A stretch of 64,000 bases of DNA from DATHGT01 sp035317605 (GTDB taxonomy: Bacteria; Methylomirabilota; Methylomirabilia; Rokubacteriales; CSP1-6). Below are positions 60,246 to 64,000 of the stretch, one piece after another (within the stretch, counting starts at the first letter, position 1; each line of letters begins with the position of its first letter). The notes beneath the pieces were generated by a model. The model did not search any database and was not told the DNA's origin. It worked only from the letters and a program-made list of their open reading frames with translations. The stretch lies in contig DATHGT010000133.1 in NCBI GenBank assembly GCA_035317605.1, forward strand, positions 1 through 64,000, written 5' to 3'. The position numbers and the translations under genes were made by a program.

Positions 60246-61399
60246 GCGCTTCGCGCTTCCAGGACCCGTCGAACGGTGTCCACCACGCGGTCGACGTCGG
60301 CATCGTTCAACTCGGGAAACATCGGGAGCGAGAGGATGCTCGCGTACGCGGCCTCCGCGACCGGGCATTGCCCCGGGGACGTCCCGAAGCGCTTCTGATA
60401 GAAGGGATGCAGGTGCACGGGAATGTAGTGGACGTTGACGCCGAGGCCCTCCGCCCGCAAGGCCGCGAACACGTCCGCCCGATCGGTACGCAGTCGCTGC
60501 AGACGGAGGCGCACGACGTAAAGGTGGTAGGCATGCCCAGCCGCGGGGCGGACGGCGAGGGGGGCCAGCCAGGGCATCCCTTGGAAGGCCGCGTCGTACC
60601 GGCGGGCCAGCTGCCGCCGGCGCGCGACCCAACCCTCCAGCTTGCGGAGCTGGCTGATCCCCAGGGCGCACTGCAGGTCGGTCAAGCGGTAGTTGAATCC
60701 CAGGTCCACCATCTCGTAGAACCAGGATCCCGCGGCCTCCCGCTGTCGATGATCGCTGGTGATGCCGTGATTGCGGAAGATCCGCATCCGCCGCGCCCGC
60801 TCCGCGTCGTTGGTGGTGATCATCCCGCCTTCGCCGGTCGTGATGTGCTTGACGGGATGAAAGCTGAAGGTCGACAGGTCGGCGAGCGTCCCCACGGGGA
60901 CGCCCGACAGGTCCCCGCCGAGCGCGTGGCAGGCGTCGGCGATCAGCACGAGCCCGTGCGCGACGGCCAACTCCCGGAGCTTCACGTAGTCGCAGGGCTG
61001 ACCGGCGTAGTCCACCGCCACGATGGCTTTCGTCCGTGCCGAGAGCCGCGACTCCACCGAGGCGGGATCCACCAGCAAGGTGTCCGGGTCGACGTCGGCG
61101 AACACCGGCGTGCCGCCCTCGTAGACGACGCAGTTCGCGCTCGCCGCGAAGGTGAGCGCGGGCACGATCACCTCGTCGCCTGCCCCGATCCCGATCGCAT
61201 GGACGGCCGCGTGCAGTGCCGCGGTCCCGTTGCTGACCGCCACCGCCTCCGTCGCTCCCACGAAATCCGCGAAGGCCCGCTCGAACTGTCCCACCAGCGG
61301 CCCCGTGGTCAGGTATTCGGAGCGCAGAACGCGGACGACGGCCTCGATGTCGTCGTCGCCGAGCCACTGCCTGCCGTACGGGAGGTGCCGGTTGGTCAC
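60242..61399 (-). CDS. pseC: UDP-4-amino-4,6-dideoxy-AltNAc aminotransferase (PseC)
   Basis: 385 residues; GTG at 61399 overlaps the pseB stop. The N-terminus (LPYGRQWLGDDDIEAV) and T-T-G-P-L-V are diagnostic of PseC; PLP is held by K184 in FSFHPVKHITTGEGG. DegT/DnrJ/EryC1 fold throughout, with H-Y-I-P-V-H-L-H-P-F near the C-terminus. It transaminates the 4-keto sugar made by PseB using glutamate. Confidence 0.93.
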   Translation of the reverse strand: MTNRHLPYGRQWLGDDDIEAVVRVLRSEYLTTGPLVGQFERAFADFVGATEAVAVSNGTAALHAAVHAIGIGAGDEVIVPALTFAASANCVVYEGGTPVFADVDPDTLLVDPASVESRLSARTKAIVAVDYAGQPCDYVKLRELAVAHGLVLIADACHALGGDLSGVPVGTLADLSTFSFHPVKHITTGEGGMITTNDAERARRMRIFRNHGITSDHRQREAAGSWFYEMVDLGFNYRLTDLQCALGISQLRKLEGWVARRRQLARRYDAAFQGMPWLAPLAVRPAAGHAYHLYVVRLRLQRLRTDRADVFAALRAEGLGVNVHYIPVHLHPFYQKRFGTSPGQCPVAEAAYASILSLPMFPELNDADVDRVVDTVRRVLEARSA

Positions 61400-62400
61400 G
61401 GATCTCGAGAGAGTGGACTCGCGTGGAGCTTGGAGACCATCTCGGCGAGCTCCTCCCGCGAGAGCCAGCGATCGTTCAGATCCGAGGAATAGCGGAAGCC
61501 TTCCGGGCACGGTTTCGCGTGTTCGTAGTGGTTCGAGTCGAACCAGTCGAACTCGGGCCGGATCACGAACCGGTCCGGGAGTTCGGCCGTGTGATGCGCG
61601 TCGTCCTCGGGAACCATGACCTCGTGGAGCTTCTCGCCGGGTCGAATACCGATGACTTCCGTGCGGCACTCCGGCGCCAGGGCCGCCGCCAGATCCATGA
61701 TGTTCATCGACGGGATCTTGGGCACGAAGATCTCACCGCCGGTCATCCGATCGAGGCAGTCGATCACGAACTCAACGCCCTGCGGCAGGGTCAGCCAGAA
61801 TCTCGTCATGCGGGGGTCGGTGATCGGAAGGACACCCGTCTTTCGACGCCCCAGGAAAAACGGGATGACGCTGCCCCGGCTGCCCACCACGTTTCCGTAC
61901 CGCACCACGGAGAAGCGCGTGTTTCGGTGTCCCGCGTAGACGTTCCCGGCCACGAACAGCTTGTCGGAGCAGAGCTTGGTCGCCCCGTAGAGATTGATGG
62001 GGTTGGCGGCCTTGTCCGTGGAGAGGGCGACCACGCGCTCCACGCCCATGTCAATCGCCTCGTTGATGACGTTTTCCGCGCCGACGACGTTGGTCTTGAC
62101 GGCCTCGAACGGGTTGTATTCGGCCGCGGGGACCTGCTTGAGGGCGGCCGTGTGGATGACGACGTCGACGCCCTGAAAGGCTCGGTGGAGGCGATCACGA
62201 TCGCGGACGTCTCCGATGAAGTACCGCAGCGCGGGAAACCGACTCTCCGGGAACTCCTGCCTCATCTCGAATTGCTTGAGCTCGTCCCGGCTGAAGACGA
62301 TGACTTTCCGGGGCTGATAGCGGGTCAGGACCGTCCGGACGAAGGAACGCCCGAATGAACCCGTCCCCCCCGTGATCAACACGACCTTGTCGTCGATCAT
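61396..62400 (-). CDS. pseB: UDP-GlcNAc 4,6-dehydratase (inverting), PseB
   Basis: 334 residues, close to the family length, ATG at 62400. NAD-binding GGTGSFG (11-17); K-Q-F-E-M; catalytic D129-K130 in L-S-T-D-K and Y138-x3-K142 in NLYGATK; R-Y-G-N-V-V-G-S-R-G-S-V; the C-terminal F-R-Y-S-S-D-L-N-D-x-W that marks PseB rather than CapD. It is a soluble single-domain enzyme, without the membrane module of FlaA1/CapD-type proteins (that module is found instead in 25301-27067). First gene of the 31-gene cluster. Confidence 0.95.
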   Translation of the reverse strand: MIDDKVVLITGGTGSFGRSFVRTVLTRYQPRKVIVFSRDELKQFEMRQEFPESRFPALRYFIGDVRDRDRLHRAFQGVDVVIHTAALKQVPAAEYNPFEAVKTNVVGAENVINEAIDMGVERVVALSTDKAANPINLYGATKLCSDKLFVAGNVYAGHRNTRFSVVRYGNVVGSRGSVIPFFLGRRKTGVLPITDPRMTRFWLTLPQGVEFVIDCLDRMTGGEIFVPKIPSMNIMDLAAALAPECRTEVIGIRPGEKLHEVMVPEDDAHHTAELPDRFVIRPEFDWFDSNHYEHAKPCPEGFRYSSDLNDRWLSREELAEMVSKLHASPLSRDP

Positions 62401-62440
62401 CGGATCATTCTTTCCGCGCGCCCGTCGGAGTCCGCTTCGT

Positions 62441-62455
62441 GTTCAAAATGTGAAC
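62441..62455. promoter_or_regulatory. Palindromic operator GTTCA-N5-TGAAC
   Basis: GTTCAAAATGTGAAC at 62441-62455 is a perfect 5-bp inverted repeat with a 5-base centre. It begins 3 bases downstream of the pseB -10 box, so it covers the expected transcription start. This is the usual place for a repressor, and a winged-helix regulator is encoded 1 kb away. Confidence 0.6.
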
Positions 62456-62458
62456 AGG

Positions 62459-62488
62459 ATTCTATCGCCCCGGCCGCCGCGCCGTCAA
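62459..62488 (-). promoter_or_regulatory. Sigma70-like promoter of the pse-headed gene cluster
   Basis: On the minus strand TTGACG (62488-62483) and TAGAAT (62464-62459) are separated by 18 bp. Both hexamers are close to consensus in an otherwise very GC-rich region. Transcription would start near 62452, giving a leader of about 50 bases to the pseB ATG at 62400. Confidence 0.65.
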
Positions 62489-62516
62489 GCGCCCCATCGG
62501 CGAATGGGCCGGTCGC

Positions 62517-62545
62517 TTGACAGGTCGCGAGAAGAACCCGAAGAT
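62517..62545 (+). promoter_or_regulatory. Promoter candidate for the plus-strand methyltransferase
   Basis: A perfect TTGACA (62517-62522) is followed 17 bp later by GAAGAT (62540-62545), a weak -10. A start about 60 bp before the ATG at 62610 is possible. It faces away from the pseB promoter. Confidence 0.4.
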
Positions 62546-62609
62546 CCGGCCTCGTGCGGAACGGGCAGATTCGAGAATCACCGCCGACGCGGACGCTCCC
62601 GCCACCGTC

Positions 62610-63398
62610 ATGAGCGCCCCCCGAACGTCTCAGGAGCGGCTGGACGACTTCAGCGCCGGGGCCCTGGCCGATCGGCACGACCGCCAGCAGTCGCTCCTGG
62701 AGAACACCGGCGCGCTCGGGTCGCCGCCTTACCGCGTGCTCGATCTGGGAAGTGGAAGCGGCGTCACCGCCGTGTGGGCGGCGCGCCGAGGCTGGCCGGT
62801 CACAGCCGTGGATGTCGACGGCAAGCACATGGCGGTGCTGGAACGCCACCTCGCGGTCGAGGAGCCGGGCCTGCCCATCGAGCGGGTGGTCTCCGACGCG
62901 GTCACCTGCGAAGGCGTGCCCGACGCCGCCTACGACATCGCGTATCTCAAGGATCTGCTGGAGCACGTCGATGATTTCCGTACCTGCCTCGCCACGGCGT
63001 ACCGGAAGCTCAAGCCGGGGGGGCTGTTGTACGTGGCCACCACCAACGTCGTGTGTCCGCTCCAGTTGGAATATCACGGCGTGGGGCCGTACTCGTGGTA
63101 TCCGCGCTGGCTCAAGGACAGGATCCGCCTATGGGCGCTCGCCGGCCATCCCCGCGTCGTCGCCCACAGCGCCCGGCCGGCGCTCCACTGGTTCAGCCGG
63201 CGCTCGCTGAGCCGCGCCATGCGCGAGGTCGGATTCACGCGCACCTGGGACCTCTACGACCTCGTGCGCTCGCCGGGAGACCTCACGCGCCGCACCCGTC
63301 TCATCTACCCGTTGATCCGTCACGCGCGCCGCGTCCCGCTCGGGCCGGACCTGGTCGACCTCATGGTGGTCGGGCTCACCATGGTGGCACAGGCCTAG
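62610..63398 (+). CDS. SAM-dependent methyltransferase (UbiE/Methyltransf_11 type)
   Basis: 262 residues from the ATG at 62610 (MSAPRTS); an in-frame TTG at 62517 lies inside the -35 box and is rejected. VLDLGSGSGVTAVWA is motif I; D-I-A-Y-L-K-D-L-L-E-H-V and L-K-P-G-G-L-L-Y-V follow. The C-terminal part resembles ubiquinone/lipid-type methyltransferases. It is divergent from the pseB cluster, shares the regulatory region and converges on the regulator gene. Confidence 0.78.
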   Translation: MSAPRTSQERLDDFSAGALADRHDRQQSLLENTGALGSPPYRVLDLGSGSGVTAVWAARRGWPVTAVDVDGKHMAVLERHLAVEEPGLPIERVVSDAVTCEGVPDAAYDIAYLKDLLEHVDDFRTCLATAYRKLKPGGLLYVATTNVVCPLQLEYHGVGPYSWYPRWLKDRIRLWALAGHPRVVAHSARPALHWFSRRSLSRAMREVGFTRTWDLYDLVRSPGDLTRRTRLIYPLIRHARRVPLGPDLVDLMVVGLTMVAQA

Positions 63399-63448
63399 GT
63401 TCGGATCTGCCCTGAGGGGGGCCGGCAGGCCGGCGACCGCGCCGTCAT

Positions 63449-64000
63449 CTATGCCGGCCGTTCACCGAGCACGATCAGTTTCGCCCTGGGGAGCCCCAGC
63501 CGCGTCACCTGCTCGACCAGGCGGTCGTTGGCGTTGAACGTCACCACCACGACCCGATCGACCTCGGCGCTCGCGAGCTCACGGAGCGGACGGACGGGGA
63601 GATCGAGAAACGTCGACGCCTTGGTGTCGGCGAACACGGCGATCGCGTCCAGCCCGAGCTCCTTGAGCGTGAGGTAGGTGAGCTCCGCGGCCTCCCCGGT
63701 CCCGCACAGCGCCACCCGCTTCGGGCCCGCGCTGGCGATGGGCTGCAGGGCCTCGCGGAGCCGCTGACGTGTCTCGCGGTACAGCACGAGTGAGAAGCTC
63801 ATGTACTCGTAGGTGAGGCGCGTCTTCTGGGCGATGCCGCGGGGCGTGAGGAGGTATTTCAAGCGGTTCGTGGGGATGGTGGTGATCTTGACGTAGCCCT
63901 TGCGGGTGAGCCGCTTGAGGTAGAGATTCGTCAGGCCGAGGGCGACCCCGAGGCTCTCGGACAGGCCGCGCTGGGTGACGTCGTCGCGGGCGGCGATCTC
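63449..64000 (-). CDS. EPS-associated winged-helix (MarR-type) regulator fused to Rossmann-like domain, 5' end outside window
   Basis: The frame is open to the window edge, so the start is missing; 183 residues are visible. The first ~50 hold a winged helix (TQRGLSESLGVALGLTNLYL with recognition helix, then LTRKGYVKI). Next comes L-K-Y-L-L-T-P-R-G-I-A-Q-K-T-R-L-T, the signature of MarR-type regulators found with exopolysaccharide genes. Residues after the helical Y-R-E-T-R-Q-R-L-R-E-A-L linker form a Rossmann-like domain (VALCGTGEAAELTYLTL; I-A-V-F-A-D-T; VVVVTFNAND). This fits a DNA-binding protein that senses a nucleotide or sugar nucleotide and controls the adjacent pse cluster. Confidence 0.8.
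   Translation of the reverse strand, partial: EIAARDDVTQRGLSESLGVALGLTNLYLKRLTRKGYVKITTIPTNRLKYLLTPRGIAQKTRLTYEYMSFSLVLYRETRQRLREALQPIASAGPKRVALCGTGEAAELTYLTLKELGLDAIAVFADTKASTFLDLPVRPLRELASAEVDRVVVVTFNANDRLVEQVTRLGLPRAKLIVLGERPA

Noticed and set aside
63421..63434. Small GCCGG-CAGG-CCGGC hairpin after the plus-strand methyltransferase
   Set aside because: Only a 5-bp stem and no T-tract; too weak to call a terminator in DNA of this composition.

Overview
The window is very GC-rich (roughly 68-70% by eye) and gene-dense, with many GTG starts, overlapping stop/start codons and long arginine-rich antisense frames. The gene types (Wzm/Wzt, Wzx, lipid-carrier sugar transferases, alginate-type O-acetylation, FG-GAP repeat secreted proteins, a class I c-di-GMP riboswitch) point to a Gram-negative-type environmental bacterium. 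A high-GC uncultured lineage such as Rokubacteria/Methylomirabilota is my best guess, but this is tentative because no phylogenetic marker is present.

The whole window is a surface-polysaccharide locus. Left part (1-27 kb): a truncated YfhO-like membrane protein; a secreted beta-helix protein with C-terminal FG-GAP repeats; an ABC export operon (wzm, wzt, two methyltransferases, one with a long coiled coil); a divergent methyltransferase/O-antigen-ligase pair; a four-gene minus-strand group for decoration (PhyH dioxygenase, methyltransferase, MBOAT acyltransferase, AlgX/AlgJ-like protein); a secreted subtilase with the same FG-GAP repeats, followed by a three-domain glycosyltransferase; a third FG-GAP repeat secreted protein (FnIII and Ig-like modules) behind a well-formed c-di-GMP-I riboswitch; and a WecA-type transferase fused to a FlaA1/CapD-type N-terminal module.

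Right part (27-62.4 kb): 31 consecutive minus-strand genes, about twenty of whose thirty junctions overlap. Read from the promoter, they encode a pseudaminic-acid-type pathway (pseB, pseC, pseG, pseI, pseH and a cytidylyltransferase fused to an aldo/keto reductase), an SDR, a methyltransferase, a WbpG/PseA-like amidotransferase with its own HisH and HisF (predicted acetamidino group), glycosyltransferases, PhyH, Wzx, more methyltransferases, a NeuA-like cytidylyltransferase, sugar oxidoreductases and epimerases, an aminotransferase, a HAD phosphatase, a heparinase-like protein, two AsnB-type amidotransferases, a Wzy candidate and further glycosyltransferases. A sigma70-like promoter with a GTTCA-N5-TGAAC palindrome over its start region precedes pseB.

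At the right edge are a divergent methyltransferase and the C-terminal part of a winged-helix (MarR-type, EPS-associated) regulator fused to a Rossmann-like domain, a good candidate for the locus regulator. Taken together: a nonulosonic-acid-containing, heavily methylated/amidated/acetylated surface glycan made by a Wzx/Wzy-like route next to an ABC-exported glycan, with three repeat-bearing secreted proteins, one of them under direct c-di-GMP control.
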